Shown: positions 1-12,438, counted from the first letter of the stretch. The stretch: 62,000 nucleotides of DNA from Lingula anatina (GCF_001039355.2 NW_019774258.1:398410-460409), one strand, 5' to 3'. Notes: a model not told the origin generated them from the letters alone. A program made the numbers and translations.

Positions 1-20
1 CCCCCCCCCCCCCCCCCCCC
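1..20. repeat. Poly(C) run at window start
   Basis: Twenty consecutive C residues open the window and then change abruptly to AT-rich sequence. It is either a genuine homopolymer or the remnant of a contig end or gap; the window alone cannot decide. Confidence 0.9.
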
Positions 21-710
21 AAGAAAAAATTCATTTCTTTTAGTCAGTAAATTATCTTCAGTATTTTACAAAATTTTATTGCTTGGTTATCTCCTGTTCA
101 TACATCTGTTTATATTTTCTTGGTTATTTTGGTGTGATACGTAAGCCACATAAATCTATGTATATCTTCGCTCATCAATTTTTTCTTTCATTTTTAACTA
201 GAATCTGGGTCAGTGTAAAGATTGCTTATAGTTACTGGTTTTGACAATGCTCTTCTGTCAGAGGTTTTCTACATGAGCAGGAATAACTGGGATTTCACAA
301 TATGGGGTTCTAATGGAGCAAAGGTCATTGTTTTGTTTTCTGGCCCAAATCTCTGGAATATACCTGTTGGCAACGTCTGGCATTAAAACACACCTGAGTC
401 ATAGTCATGATGGAAGAAGCTTTTAATTAATAACAGGCATTGGTCACGTGTTTACCTGAAGGCTTTTGCTGATTAGTTCCCCGTAGCTTGGAAATCCCTT
501 TTGGTTGCATTGGTAGTGTGTTTGTTTCCAGTTTTTAACCAGTTTTGTAAATTTTGTACAGGAAGTTTTTTACACTGAGGAATGATATTTCTCTGAGTGT
601 GTGTGTATGTTTTTTTTTTTTTTTTTGTCACAGTTTTGCATGTTTTCATATATTTTTGTATGTTTTTGGTTGCATATGTGTGTGTCACTGTGTGTGTATG
701 TGTGTGGGTT

Positions 711-746
<36 letters not shown>

Positions 747-832
747 GCAACAATTGTGAACTAGCCCCAGTGACCCTACTGTTAATTATGTACAGTGCCA
801 AGTATTGATTTCCTACTGTATATCTCTTCCAG
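21..832 (+). other. Intron upstream of the UBE2A terminal exons
   Basis: No exon was recognised here. The stretch should be intronic sequence of the UBE2A/B gene, whose earlier exons lie before the window. It holds a T run near 610-626 and a mixed (GT)n/(GA)n microsatellite around 690-745. The small open frames over it are microsatellite products. Confidence 0.55.
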
Positions 833-994
833 TCACTTTTACATGACCCTAACCCCAATAGCCCTGCCAACAACGAGGCAGCACAGCTTTATAGGGAAAA
901 CAGGCGGGAATATGAACGGCGGGTAGCAGCCGTGGTGCAGGAAAGTTGGAACGATGACGATGACGAAGAAATGCAATCAAAAGAAGAAAAATAA
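833..994 (+). CDS. UBE2A: Ubiquitin-conjugating enzyme E2 A/B (Rad6), alternative last exon A with acidic tail
   Basis: Rad6-type E2 enzymes form a thioester with ubiquitin and, with RING partners such as RNF20/40 (Bre1) or RAD18, ubiquitinate histone H2B or PCNA in the nucleus. This exon follows a consensus acceptor (cttccag) and begins [14 protein letters not shown], the hallmark C-terminal part of the UBC fold. It continues through RREYERRV and VVQESWN into an acidic tail ([14 protein letters not shown]) and a TAA stop, 53 codons in all. The catalytic Cys exons are upstream of the window. Animal UBE2A/B normally ends two or three residues after the conserved Trp, so the tail is unusual; yeast Rad6 has a polyacidic tail. 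A second copy of the same exon lies 770 bp downstream, so this is probably one of two alternative 3' ends. I saw no canonical AATAAA between this stop and exon B, so the transcript may read through to the later signals. Confidence 0.85.
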   Translation, partial: SLLHDPNPNSPANNEAAQLYRENRREYERRVAAVVQESWNDDDDEEMQSKEEK

Positions 995-1763
995 TAACTC
1001 TAGACTTTTCTCATGTTTTTTTTTCTTCTCACCTGAGGACTTGTTTGATTTTTAAATTGAATCATCATATAAATAAGCAGTAATCATGAGCACATATATT
1101 GGCTGAAATTTTGTTGAAATGCGCTGGGCTTTTAATGGTAGGACAGTGCACCGTCATCTGTGAGCAGCACCTCCTGTACCCGTGGCGCACCCTAGTGGGA
1201 GGATGGAATATAGAGAGAAACCACTGGACTGTGAATCTTCATTCATCTGTGATGAAATTGATGAAATCGACAAAGTGTTTTTGTTATTGTTATATGTACA
1301 AGCCACTACAAATACACCTTGTTATGTTGATGTTATTTTCCCTGGACCTCGTCTCATAGTCTGTGTGTGGACTACATGACAGCTTGGAATTATCACTACT
1401 GTTACTAGTTAATCTGCAGATGTTCTGAAAAGTGGGACATTGCTTGGATCCTATTCTTAATACCATACTTTCAGCTTTGGCAAAGATGAGAAACCTTCAA
1501 TTTTTTCATGAAGGGCATGAGCCTGTTTTATTATTATCATTATTTCTGAGGACATCGTTAACAAGCTGCAGTTGACTCTCCGCAGATGAGGGATACATGT
1601 GAAGTCATATGTTGTGATGAACTCTGCAAACTTTGTCATCAGTTTTCAGCCTTCCACCTACAGGACACTGGCAGATTCTACTGAAATAACATGAACAGAG
1701 TGTGAGGGTCTTTTTAAAAAACGCCAACAAAATTTTAACACGACCTCCTCTCCTCTGTTTCAG
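995..1763 (+). other. Spacer between the two UBE2A terminal exons
   Basis: AT-rich sequence that acts either as 3' UTR of the exon A isoform or as intron for the exon B isoform. I found no canonical AATAAA and no further exon. The small open frames around 1100-1380 and 1457-1639 match nothing I recognise. Confidence 0.5.
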
Positions 1764-1892
1764 TCTCTCTTAGACGAGCCTAACCCCAACAGTCCAGCCA
1801 ATAACTTAGCTGCTCAACTTTATCAGGAAAACCGACGGGAGTATGAAAAAAAAGTGCGGGTTATTGTGGAGGAAAGTTGGATGAGCATCTGA
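1764..1892 (+). CDS. UBE2A: Ubiquitin-conjugating enzyme E2 A/B (Rad6), alternative last exon B with short tail
   Basis: This exon follows the acceptor ctgtttcag and reads [14 protein letters not shown], then [22 protein letters not shown] and MSI before a TGA stop (42 codons). It aligns residue for residue with exon A as far as the conserved Trp and is closer to vertebrate UBE2A/B, which has [14 protein letters not shown] at the start. It starts at the same codon position as exon A, so both could splice to the same upstream donor and give full-length enzymes that differ in the last ~50 residues. The first copy of a 92-bp tandem repeat begins inside the last codons and covers the stop codon. 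Confidence 0.88.
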   Translation, partial: SLLDEPNPNSPANNLAAQLYQENRREYEKKVRVIVEESWMSI

Positions 1893-2070
1893 ATTGGGAT
1901 TAGCATCTGAACTGGATTAAAGAGAACAGCCAGTGTTGGTACCTGTCTACTATTGTATCACCTGTCTGTCCAGTTACCATCTGAATTGGGATTAGCATCG
2001 GAACTGGATTGAAAGAGAAACAGGCTGGGTTCGTACCTGTCTGTTGTTGTATTATCTATCTGTCCATTTA
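1886..2070 (+). repeat. 92-bp tandem duplication over the exon B stop codon
   Basis: Two adjacent diverged copies, 1886-1977 and 1978-2070, both beginning catctgaattgggattagc and both containing gtacctgtct and ctgtcca. The first copy includes the final coding bases and the TGA of UBE2A exon B; the second is entirely 3' UTR. Confidence 0.85.
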
Positions 2071-3800
2071 TGTCACTGCCCATGTCAGAGTGAACTTCAG
2101 ATAACACTGGATAGTTCATGTAGGAAGGCTTAGTCTCTGCGAGATTTCAACTGCAGCTAAAGCTTTCATAGTTCCATATCTGATCACTGTTCTGGAAGAG
2201 GATGTTGGAGCAGTTTATTAATCAAAAGATGCTAAGACACCTTTCATTACTAGGCCATGTGTGGCATCTTATCCTCTTATGACACAGGAGACACTTGTGT
2301 GAAATGCTCATCTTTGATGTCTTTTGGGGATGCTTGTTGTTTTCTAGAGATGTTCAGGAGGGATTTTACTTGTAATATTAACAGTGGAGACCATCAAGTG
2401 ATTAAAGGACTTTGTATTTTGATACATGAATTAGATGGAAAAAAATCACTTAACCAAATATGGCTTGGTGAGATAAAGTCACCTGCATTGGATTTGATGT
2501 CTTTGCCAAAGACTTTTTTTTTTGCTCTGAGATTTACCTCTGTATTCACAAGGACATTTGTGGACAAAATAAAATATGGTGGATAACTGGCTAAACCAGT
2601 AATACACCTGGTACTAAAAATATGTGAACACTCATATCAACTTTCTCTCTTTCTTTCTGTTGCCAGTTTTAAGACACCTTAACAGTGCCTGGTTCCAACT
2701 TGTTTGTCTACCACTAGGGTCTGAAATAAAGGAGCACCTGCCTAGTAAATCACTGGACATCATTAGCATCACCATTATTTATTAACCACTGTCTGAGACA
2801 GTGGCCACTTCTCCCATTTTGCTTTTGTTGTCCTAAGTCTATTGGGTATTTTAGTTGGGGTAGGAAATAGTTGTGGTAGTTTATGAATGTGATTTAAACA
2901 TTCATTTGTGATAGAACAGGCAACCTTTGTTTTCAATGATGAAAAAGTAGAGTACAGTTTCCATTTCGTATTGGTTGTTGATTAGGCATCAAAATGTAGG
3001 TCAAGGCTGCAGAAAGGTCACGAGTTGTCATATCATTCAAGGCAGGCATTTCTGCACCAATCATTTACAAATTGGAACATAGAATCTTGTCTATTTTAAT
3101 CGTTGTATCTAGGGTTGTTATCTACAAGTTTGTTAAAGCACAAAAATATTAAATTTCTATTTGAAGTTCCTTTTTAATCCTGTGTTTGTGATGTGCTTTA
3201 ACTGATGCCAAATGTTTGGATTTAACTGAAGCCTTGGGGGTAGTTTCAAACAAATTACATTTTTTTTTTGACATGGCTGGGTACTTGACTTTTTGTGACT
3301 TGATATTATATGTTGAATCTTAGGTGTGCAAATAACTCGTTGCACCACTGATAGAACGTAGTGAATATTGTCATGTGTGAAACGTATGACATTAAAGGGG
3401 GGGGGGGTATTTTTACGCATGTGAAAGGGATGTGTAATTTAAGTTTTTTTTCCAATATTTTTTTTTGCCTTGCCACCACTCATGGTATTCATGTTAACTT
3501 AATTAAGCTCAGAAAGGAGGAGTGATGACACCTGTTAGTGCTCTGTGGCAAGGAGGTTCAGGTTATTCAAGATATAAAGTACTGGTCTTGGTACCAGTTG
3601 ATTTGTTTGTGGTTAATGAGCACATCAACCCTGTTCTGTATTACATCTGCATTCTGTTATTATAAAGCCAAATCATTTAGCCAGTGTACGAATATTGTAC
3701 AAAGTGTAATAAATTAATTCTAGTAACCTATAACTAGCCTTTGTTTTCCCTTGAATCACAAAATTTTCAGAAAAGAAAAAGTTGCAAGCAATATATTCTT
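2071..3800 (+). other. UBE2A 3' UTR and convergent intergenic DNA
   Basis: No coding exon seen on either strand. It holds the three candidate AATAAA signals, a short G run near 3397-3405 and AT-rich sequence. Open frames at 2257-2586 and 3157-3420 show no recognisable domain or splice context. Confidence 0.5.
2568..2573 (+). terminator. Candidate polyadenylation signal for UBE2A
   Basis: AATAAA on the + strand about 680 bases after the exon B stop. Two more AATAAA hexamers occur at 2725-2730 and 3708-3713. Which is used cannot be told from sequence; the gap to the convergent UFSP2 gene fits a 3' UTR of 0.7-1.8 kb. Confidence 0.4.
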
Positions 3801-4554
3801 TTACACTTTAATCTGAAAATATGAAAAGAAAAGACGCAAAACGAAGATGCAGTTGATGTACATTTAATGCCAAAACTGATGTATGAGAACCTGTTGTATT
3901 TCGCATTAAAATGTATACTTCACAAATATCTATCTCTTGCTGAAAAGTAACAAATTTTACAATATGTGTACCACAAATGGGGAGAAATAATTTTTGTTCC
4001 TCCACCATAATTCAACATTGGCCTTTCTCTCATATCAAACAAGACCACAAATTGAGTCAATATGACCTGATGGTGAACAGATTACAGAGGACAGTTACAA
4101 TACAAACCTGGATAGGCTGCATTTTTACAGACAAATGCACAAAAATATGACGTCACATGCAATAACACTATAGTGTACAATTTGTCTTTGTTTTGAAAGG
4201 GGTAACCTCAGCCACATTTAACCAAGAGCTCTAGCCTGAAAATTTACCTCAATTTTTTGACTAAAATTTTAGTCTTATTTGACTCCAGATATATCAGTAG
4301 CCCAATGACATGAAAGGTTACATGTTTTGTTATGAAGGGCAAGACCTGGCTAACCTTTTAAGTGGACTATTATGGATTGTGTTTTAACTTGAAGCATAAT
4401 TTCTGGTTTAACGGTTTAGACTTATTTCTTGGCAATTATCCTTTGGAAAAGAGCCTCAGAAATAAATATCTTTTTTTCCATAAAATAACCAAACAAAATA
4501 CTTTGTTTTGATAGCGCCCTTATGTAATGACTGAAAATATACAATTTGTCTGAC

Positions 4555-4560
4555 TTTATT
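4555..4560 (-). terminator. Candidate polyadenylation signal for UFSP2
   Basis: AATAAA read on the - strand about 850 bases after the UFSP2 stop codon. The 3801-5409 region shows no exons and is best read as UFSP2 3' UTR and flank. Confidence 0.35.
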
Positions 4561-5409
4561 TTTACCATCATGTCTATGCTACGTTTAAGAATTACAACAG
4601 AAAAAGCGATATTGCACTTGGATTCATTTGTTCTCTAGTTAGCGTGGCATAACAGGTTATGCTGGTGTAATGGCACAACTTAAAATACAGAATATCAACT
4701 AGAAATTAATAACATTTAAAAACATTTGTGAGAACTGCTGGTCTGAAGGATTTTTTGATGGACTGACTATAAATTCAGAAAGGTTGCTCTTAAGACTGTT
4801 GTTGGTCTCTAGGACCTACTGAAAAAAAAATTGTACTGATCCTTGAAAAGTTTTCTTATCCATAATTCACAGGGCCAACAGTTTCAGCATGTCTGATTGC
4901 AACATAATTAACAAGTTCATATCACTTGAACTGACGCTGGTGTGGCTATTCAAGGATAATTCAGATCCTGGAAATATATAATTCCATACATAAACATTAG
5001 CTCCTAAATTCATATTGCAACACATAAGCGTATGGCACTGTCATTGTCTTCAGTCATTCTTTTTTGACCATTTCTAAATACACTCAAATCACACATCAAA
5101 ATCTCTATGCGTTAGGGCAGACACATAAAAGAACATCAGAGAAAATCTGGAGGCTCATAATATATCTCTTCGCTTATACTGTAAGCAATCTAAATATGAG
5201 ATAAATTTTAATATACAACTTATAAAACAGCAAGAGAAGATACAAATACAATACTGAACAGATATGTCCAACATGGAAATATCATCAATTTGATGAAATG
5301 AATGGTATTCATGATCATGACATGTTTTAATAAAAGAGAGTTTTTCCTACATGCATATATTGTCTGCATTTATAAAATCAAGTTTACGGTCTTCAGGCTA
5401 TTTTATAGC

Positions 5410-8400
5410 CTAATATGTCTTGGGTCTCTGTGGCAAACACAGGTTGTAGTAGGCATTTTTATCCCAGAAATCAGTAGTCTTCCAACCACACCAACCCTGT
5501 AGAAAAGATGAAAATGACTTTTTATTAATAAGAGCAAAAGTAAACATTAACACAAACAAACATAAAGTTTATCATATTTCAGTAAAAAAAAAGTTTACAG
5601 AATACCACTACAAATTTTTGGAATTATGTATTTGGCATCCAGAAAAATTCTAATTACCTAGTATGTATGAATCTTTAATTCATAAAAGCAAATGTATGTT
5701 GTGATAAAAAAACCATATGTCAGCTCACTGAATATCACAAAAATGCCCTAATACTTCCAGAGTAGCTATGGATATTTTTTGAAAGACTGAAAGATAAAGA
5801 TTGAGGAACACCAGCTCTCCCGTCACTTCAGTGAAGTTACCTTCTCCTGTATGATCCTCAGATCCTCGCCCCCAGTGTAGTGAGGATCCAGAATGAGGAA
5901 CTTCAGCTCTCCTGTCACTTCACTGAAGTCTACTCCCAATATTGTGTGGGCTAATACCCCACCACCTGCAGAAAAATTATTACATTATTATGAAATAATA
6001 CAAAAAATATGACTTTAAATAACAAACAGTGCTGTTTTTAGAAACAATTGACTTTTTTACCACCATTGAAAAACCTACTCCACTGTATACAATTGGACTT
6101 TTAAAAGATAATATTGTTTTAACTTTAAAGTCTAAAACATAGCCTTTCTTCACTAAAAGTGGGTCTGGGGGTCTTACCAATCATAACTGGAGTCCCCTGA
6201 GTTTGGAAATGATGTGCTAATTCTCTTCCTTTATTGCCCAAGTCAGCACCACTGCTTACAAACATAATTTTTGACTGAACCTGAAATTAAACACCAAGAT
6301 AATGTTAACCTTTATCTTCTTATCTTTAAAATGTTTTTTACAAAAGAGGTAACAGAATATTCATTCTAAATGTAAAACTGTTAAAATTCTTTCTAGATCA
6401 TTACATATTTTATAAAAGGGATTTTTCCAAATCTCTGGAGGTTTTTAGCTTTGAGTTATTTCTAACATCTGCCATAAAAATGATCAAATTGGTATTATTC
6501 TCACAAAAATCAGCTTGATTCTAGTCTGAGTTTCATGAACATCTTAACCAGCACAAAGTAGAAAATATCACAACCACCTCAAAATAACATCTCAACTACC
6601 ACAATACTAATAACTCAACCGGCACAATCTCACACATCTCAACAACTACAGATGTTCCATACCCCAAGGAGGTGGTCCAGGCAGTAGCTGACTTCTGTTG
6701 ACCCAATCCACTTCCTGGAGCCAACAAAGCTGGGCTCTTTGTCTCCTATGTCCACCAGTGCCTGGAACCAGAAATACACAGATGTTTATATCCTTGCACC
6801 TTTGAAACAACAGGATAACTGTCTTGGCAAAAAACTTCACATACTAATCATATCAACGGGATCACAGCAATTGGCAGAAGTTTTTATTCTGTGGAGAACA
6901 GTCAACTACTAGGTCCATACCAACATTCGTGCAACAGGAATAAAAAACATTGTTGTACATGTTGTACGATAATTTGGCATCGAAAACTGCACTTGACTTT
7001 TAATTTTCAACACAGGCCCATCTCATTATTCATTCCACCTTTTTTCACATTACAAAATTCAATGCATCAGAATAATGAAATCATCCACCTGGACAACCCA
7101 CCTGTTGTATCTGCCTGTGTGTTGGTATGGGGACGTCAGTGTAGCCCTGGAGACGGAACCAGGATATCAGGGTCTGGAGAGACCTGTAAGCACACCCCCA
7201 CTTGTCATCATCAAAGTGATCCTGCATATAGTGGTGATAGGAGTAGGTCCCCTGGACTGTGTAGATATGGCCATCTTTTACTGGGAGAGAATTACAGAAA
7301 TATGCTCAGAAAAAATAAATAAATTGAACATGGCATTGACAGATTAAAAAATACAGATGTAAAACAAGCAGATTCAGATATATTTATATATAGACACAGA
7401 TTGTGCTTTCTATCTGATCAATGCAGATTTAAAATCATCCTGGATTTCAATCTTGCCTGCAACATGTATACACACACACACACACACAGTCCCCATCCAC
7501 ATCTCAACAAACAGCTTCACTGCAGCAAATCTCAACTACCACAATGTACCATTAACTATCACAATGAGCCTACACAGTGCCTACCTCCTGGATCAGGGAG
7601 CCCTATGTGTGTATTTTTCAGACATCCATCCCAGACCTGATCTGAGGGAAAGACCAGGGCATTGGCACGCCTGAACACTGGCCTGTCTGCAGGGATGTTG
7701 AACAGTTTGTGAAGGGAACTCCTCATGGGCTCTGAATTTAGAGAAATACATGGTTGATATCTAAATATCAGGGTTTCTAATAAAAAATATTAGTATGAAT
7801 TGTACTCTGAATAAAAAGAAGAGTTGTCTTTAAGTTAAACTGTTCTTGGATTCTTTTTACCAGTAACAGTATGGTATCCTTCACTGTCTATCCAAAAACT
7901 AAAGGCGCATTTGTCAAAGCTCTTGTTACCATAAAAATTTCTCAACAATTTGAAAACATCCCTAGATGATTAGGTAAAGTGAAAATTACTGAACTGATTT
8001 TTAAAATGTATCACTGACTTTAATAATCATATACCAAGTTGGTGACAAACTGGAAAAAGAAATCACAGTCAGTCCTTGTGTTTATAACGTACGTAGAGAA
8101 TCCTCTGTAATACCATCAGGATACACCACTGTGAGCAGTGTATCACTGCCTGGGTGTCTGAAGTGATATGGCCGTGGTACAATGAATTTATTGCCTGCCT
8201 GAGGTTGAAAAGTATAGAAATTTCATTGAAATTTAATTTAAGCATAAAACTCAACTNCTAACGCTGGTGGTACAATTAGCTTGTTTAACCACATACTTGA
8301 TTCAAATTAAACAAATCAATCATAATTCTTAAAACACAATTTCAGTAAAGTACATGAAAACGACAGTTCAAAAACTATGAAATTATGAGAAGCAACTTGC

Positions 8401-9517
8401 TGTAATCTTAGAAAGATCTTGAAAATGAAATTTGTAGTATATACTTGAGGTATTTAAAAATTTGCCCAGACACTTCAATTACAGGCTCGCATAAAGTGCA
8501 TCTTGTGCTTACAGTTGGGCACCTGTGTTTGGAACCTGTGGGTAATTACTATAACTGTACACAATCTCACCTGTTTGTGTTTACAGATACACCTGTGCAT
8601 GGCATCCAGCTGTCTACACAACCCCTCCACTAACACTGGCACTATCTGCTGGAGAGGCATTCTCTGTGAGATCAGAACCAGAACATCTAGAGGGAGATCC
8701 AGCTCAACTAACTCAAAGTCCTCTGAAATATCATATAATATAGACCTTAACATACACTGACAAGTCTGTTAAGAGAGTTTATGTATGTGTATGAGTGCTT
8801 CAAACTTAGGGATATATAGAAGGCATAAAATTGACTCCTGTTACTGTAATGGTGGCCTAAATTTACGAAATAAACATTATTATTATCCATACCCCATGAA
8901 TGAGATCATTATGTGTAACATGAGGAACTTACAACTTCTGTATTTACTGGACAGCTTAATCTTGGTAGAATACTTTTAAAAACATTTCTGATAAACTAAA
9001 GATATAGTATTATGTATTATTTGATCATACTATGCCTTTAAAAAATTAAACCATAAAAACATGAGGCAATCTTATGAAACATTATATCATATTTTAATAG
9101 CCAAGAAGCTTCTCTACAACAGAAGTGCTATATTTTAAGCTTTGGAGTGTTAAAGAAAGCAATGAAAGCTGCAAAACTTCCAAGGTGAGCATAGTAACCA
9201 GGTGAGCATAGAGTATGGTGTAAATACCTTTCCCAAAATAATGCATCAAGTTATGTTACTCCATGTCAGTCATTGTAAGTTCTTCTTTTAAAAAGAGCTT
9301 TGTTAATATCTTAGCATCATTTTTATATCAAACACTGAGATAGCATATGCAATTCTAAACATAAAGCCAGCGCTATGTGTTTTAATATCAAGTTAATAAA
9401 TAAGCAAAAGCAAGCCATTACCCTTACTGTGTTCGTAGTGGATGATGGGGGCACATCCTATACCAGTGTCAAGGTCACCTGTCACTTGGAACAGGACATT
9501 GACACCCACTGGATCCT

Positions 9518-9567
<50 letters not shown>

Positions 9568-10249
9568 TGTTCAGGTCTCCAGTTACTTAGAATAGAACAT
9601 TAATACCCACAAGATCCTGTAATGACAGAAATCAATGAATAATAATAATAATTGTCTAGGTCTCCAATCACTTGGAAATTAACTGAATAACCATAATTGG
9701 AAGACAGAAACAAACAATAAATATAAATAATTTTCCTTTTACTAATTTAAGTAGAAATGTTGTGGATTTTTTATTTTTGAAATTACATAAGATAACATAA
9801 AATTACATAAAAATGTACCTAAATATAAATAATTTTATTGAGTGCCACCTCTTATTTAACCAAGGAACCTCTGGAAAAAGAAAGTCAATGACCTCACTAC
9901 AACAGAGATAATGAAATATAAAAAGAAAGCTAAATCTTACCTCACTTCTGCTCTTTTTTTTCTTTTTAGAACCAGAATTACTTCCTTCCTCTTCATCATC
10001 AATGTAATTTAAAAGATCTGCACAAGTCAGTCCTTCTGTGTTCAAAGTACTTAAAGAAGAATCATTCTCACTTTGATTGGATAATAAAACTGAGCTGTTT
10101 TGAATGTGGAATACTGCTGCATTGGACTGTAACCGGTCTTGAAGGTCTTCTATTTCTATGGCAATTTTTTCTTGACACTTATCTGAAATTCATTTGAGAA
10201 CAAAATGCAGGTCAGCAATTTTCTACTATAATTCTATTTAGCAAAGATC

Positions 10250-10289
<40 letters not shown>

Positions 10290-10666
10290 TCCAATATTAA
10301 AATAAAAATTAAAATAAGCTGACCCTGAATACAATCCAGTTTATACAACATTTATTTTTTCAATTAATTCCTCACAAATTTTTCATAACTTGATAAGAAT
10401 ATGAAATAACAAAAACATACCTGGTAAGTGTACATTTTCAAACCTCAGCTGTAGTCGAGGTCGTAGCCTAAATATCAGACTATCTTCAAAACTAAGGCTA
10501 TCCTCCTGGGCCCTGTGTACTTTAACCCTGACCACCTCATTGTCCTGTACATTACACAGATGCACCGTGTCCTCCGTCACCAGAGGGTTACCCTTGTCCA
10601 GGTGACACACCAGGAAGTTTTTGCCTTGGAGGACATCCTACGTAAATATAAAGTGGTGAAGTGACA

Positions 10667-10697
<31 letters not shown>

Positions 10698-12434
10698 ATA
10701 TATAAATTCTGAGATATTGCATTATTTAGAATGATACACCACCCATCCTGGACAAAAAGAAAAAAATATTCAGTTCAACAGACCTGGTCAAAAAGATCTC
10801 CAATGGATCAATCACACTGAAGTTTCCTAACCCAAAGTTTCAAGAAGTGAAAACAATAAAGAGGCCATGAACACAACTACAGGCAAATATCACATATTAT
10901 ACATGTTATTAAAATGCTGGCAGATACCTCAATTCCCAGGGTCAGTATTTTTCTGCTCTCTTTGACGAGTGCAGATTCTGACGTAACTGCTGGTGAAATA
11001 CAGTACACTCCACATACATCAAACCCTGAAACACAGAAAAAAGATCAATATATTTATTAATGTTTTTCAAATTTGGCTAAATCAACACTATTTTTACTAA
11101 GTAATAGTGAAAGTTTTTAAAATTGGTTTAATGGAAATGTGTCAATGCGGAAATTTTGACAGAAAAGATTCTCTCAAGATTTTTCCTCTGTAAATAATAA
11201 AAAGAGAAATACAAAAAAACATTCACCAGCAGGCAACAACTGTATAGTTTCTCTTAGATCCTGCACCAGGGTGTTGCTCTTAGATCTAGTGTGTACAGCA
11301 CAGTTTACAATGAAGATGTCTCTCTCCTCCCAACTAGCTGGGCCAACAAGAAAACCAAAGGTTTTGGGTTCACAAGTGGGGGAAATATTAATAAGGTCCT
11401 AAAAGAAGCAAGGAGTATACACCTTACCATTATTTCCATCAATTTTTATATTTATGTAATGTTTAATTATTTTAATAGATTTTAACAGTTTTCACAAATT
11501 TATTGATAGTTTTTATTCAAGTACTGGAATCAAGAAAACTAAATTTTGGATATTATCAGAAATGAAATCTACAGAAAAACAATAAAATATATTACAGGTA
11601 CATTCTTTGAAATAGTTACAGATCAATTATTGTCTTATAATAAAATAAAAAATAATTTACCTGCAAATTGTCATTTTGGATTTAATGATTGCAATTATGA
11701 TTATCATATGGATTTTTTGTATTGGTATATTGATTAGAAATGACTCACCTCACAGACTCCAGATGAAATGGTAACTCCTGGCTCTGCTACATTCGAAGAT
11801 GCAACATTTTCCTGTATGAAGACAATAGGAAATAAGTCATTATGTCTTGAAACATAAATCTCAGTCATATACAAAATAATAAATAAAAAATAATAAAGTG
11901 TGTCAAATTACCAATCACTAAATAAAACTCAATATCTTGTTGATTATGGTTCAAGAAGCATTCACATTAGACATATGCAATTTTCAATTGTTAAGGTCTA
12001 AAACTTGAATAATTATAATTAGAAACCATTTATTTTAGGCTGTACAAATTACTGTTACACTTGGCTCAGAAACGAATGATAATAACAAATACCAAATTAC
12101 CATCCCATGAGTGGCCTTGTTTTGATTGAATTATGAAGCTGTAGCTCGACGAAGAAAAAAGGTCATATTTATAGCAGTAGTGTGACTCTTTTCGTTGGAT
12201 GTTTTCGTTCTGTCAACATATGTTTGGCCACGGTGGCAAAACCATTTAGCGTACTTTTTCGAAGATTGGTGGCAATTTAAGGAATAATTGCTCTTTAGAT
12301 GAAATCTGAATTACTTTGGTGTTTCAAGATACTAAAAACCATACTTAGATTATTTCACTTTATCCAGATAGAAAAAATTAGGGGTTTACCTTGAATATAC
12401 CAGCGGCAAATGTTACCTCTGTGGGCGCAGCCAT
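5410..12434 (-). CDS. UFSP2: UFM1-specific protease 2, complete, 15 coding exons
   Basis: UFSP2 is a C78-family cysteine protease that matures UFM1 and removes it from targets, acting largely at the ER. Coding exons in transcript order: 12390-12434, 11749-11811, 11227-11398, 10928-11025, 10421-10637, 9941-10182, 9428-9515, 8571-8722, 8093-8198, 7585-7731, 7102-7280, 6663-6761, 6178-6280, 5841-5965, 5410-5496. All have GT-AG junctions and join without a frameshift into 1,923 nt (640 residues), starting [15 protein letters not shown] and ending [10 protein letters not shown]. The catalytic core has YHHYMQD (Tyr461), [12 protein letters not shown] (Cys473), [11 protein letters not shown] and LILDPHYTG (Asp597, His599). 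The Cys-Asp spacing of 124 equals that of human UFSP2 (Cys302, Asp426). The human protein has 469 residues; the longer N-terminal part ([13 protein letters not shown] near residue 65) resembles the long forms of other invertebrates and plants. A Lys/acidic low-complexity stretch ([16 protein letters not shown]) lies near residue 270. Confidence 0.95.
9521..9566. repeat. (TAA)n microsatellite at the UFSP2 exon 7 acceptor
   Basis: About 15 TAA units directly next to the acceptor of UFSP2 exon 7 (exon start 9515, - strand). Read in the gene's direction it is (TTA)n leading into ttattacag, so the repeat replaces most of the polypyrimidine tract. Confidence 0.9.
9568..9690 (-). pseudogene. Two decayed tandem copies of UFSP2 exon 7
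   Basis: Two degenerate copies of the 5' part of UFSP2 exon 7 lie upstream of it in transcript direction, at about 9569-9620 and 9650-9690. The first keeps an acceptor-like attacag and reads DLVGINVLF, stop, VTGDLN, against [16 protein letters not shown] in the true exon, so Gln has become a stop. The second retains only the FQVIGDLDN part. They look like relics of tandem exon duplication and the functional message should skip them. Confidence 0.75.
10258..10286. repeat. Poly(A) run in a UFSP2 intron
   Basis: About 29 A residues on the + strand inside the intron between UFSP2 exons 5 and 6; prone to length variation and sequencing error. Confidence 0.85.
10666..10702. repeat. (AAAT)n microsatellite in a UFSP2 intron
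   Basis: About nine units of a tetranucleotide repeat, roughly 30 bp upstream (in transcript direction) of UFSP2 exon 5. Confidence 0.85.
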
Positions 12435-12438
12435 CTTG
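12430..12438 (-). promoter_or_regulatory. YY1-like motif over the UFSP2 start codon
   Basis: CAAGATGGC on the - strand, with the ATG of the motif being the UFSP2 initiation codon. YY1 motifs overlapping the ATG are a recognised housekeeping-gene arrangement; binding is inferred. Confidence 0.5.

Noticed and set aside
6891-7347. 143- and 90-codon + strand open frames
   Set aside because: They are shadows of UFSP2 exon 11 (7102-7280, - strand), which is conserved in the other direction.
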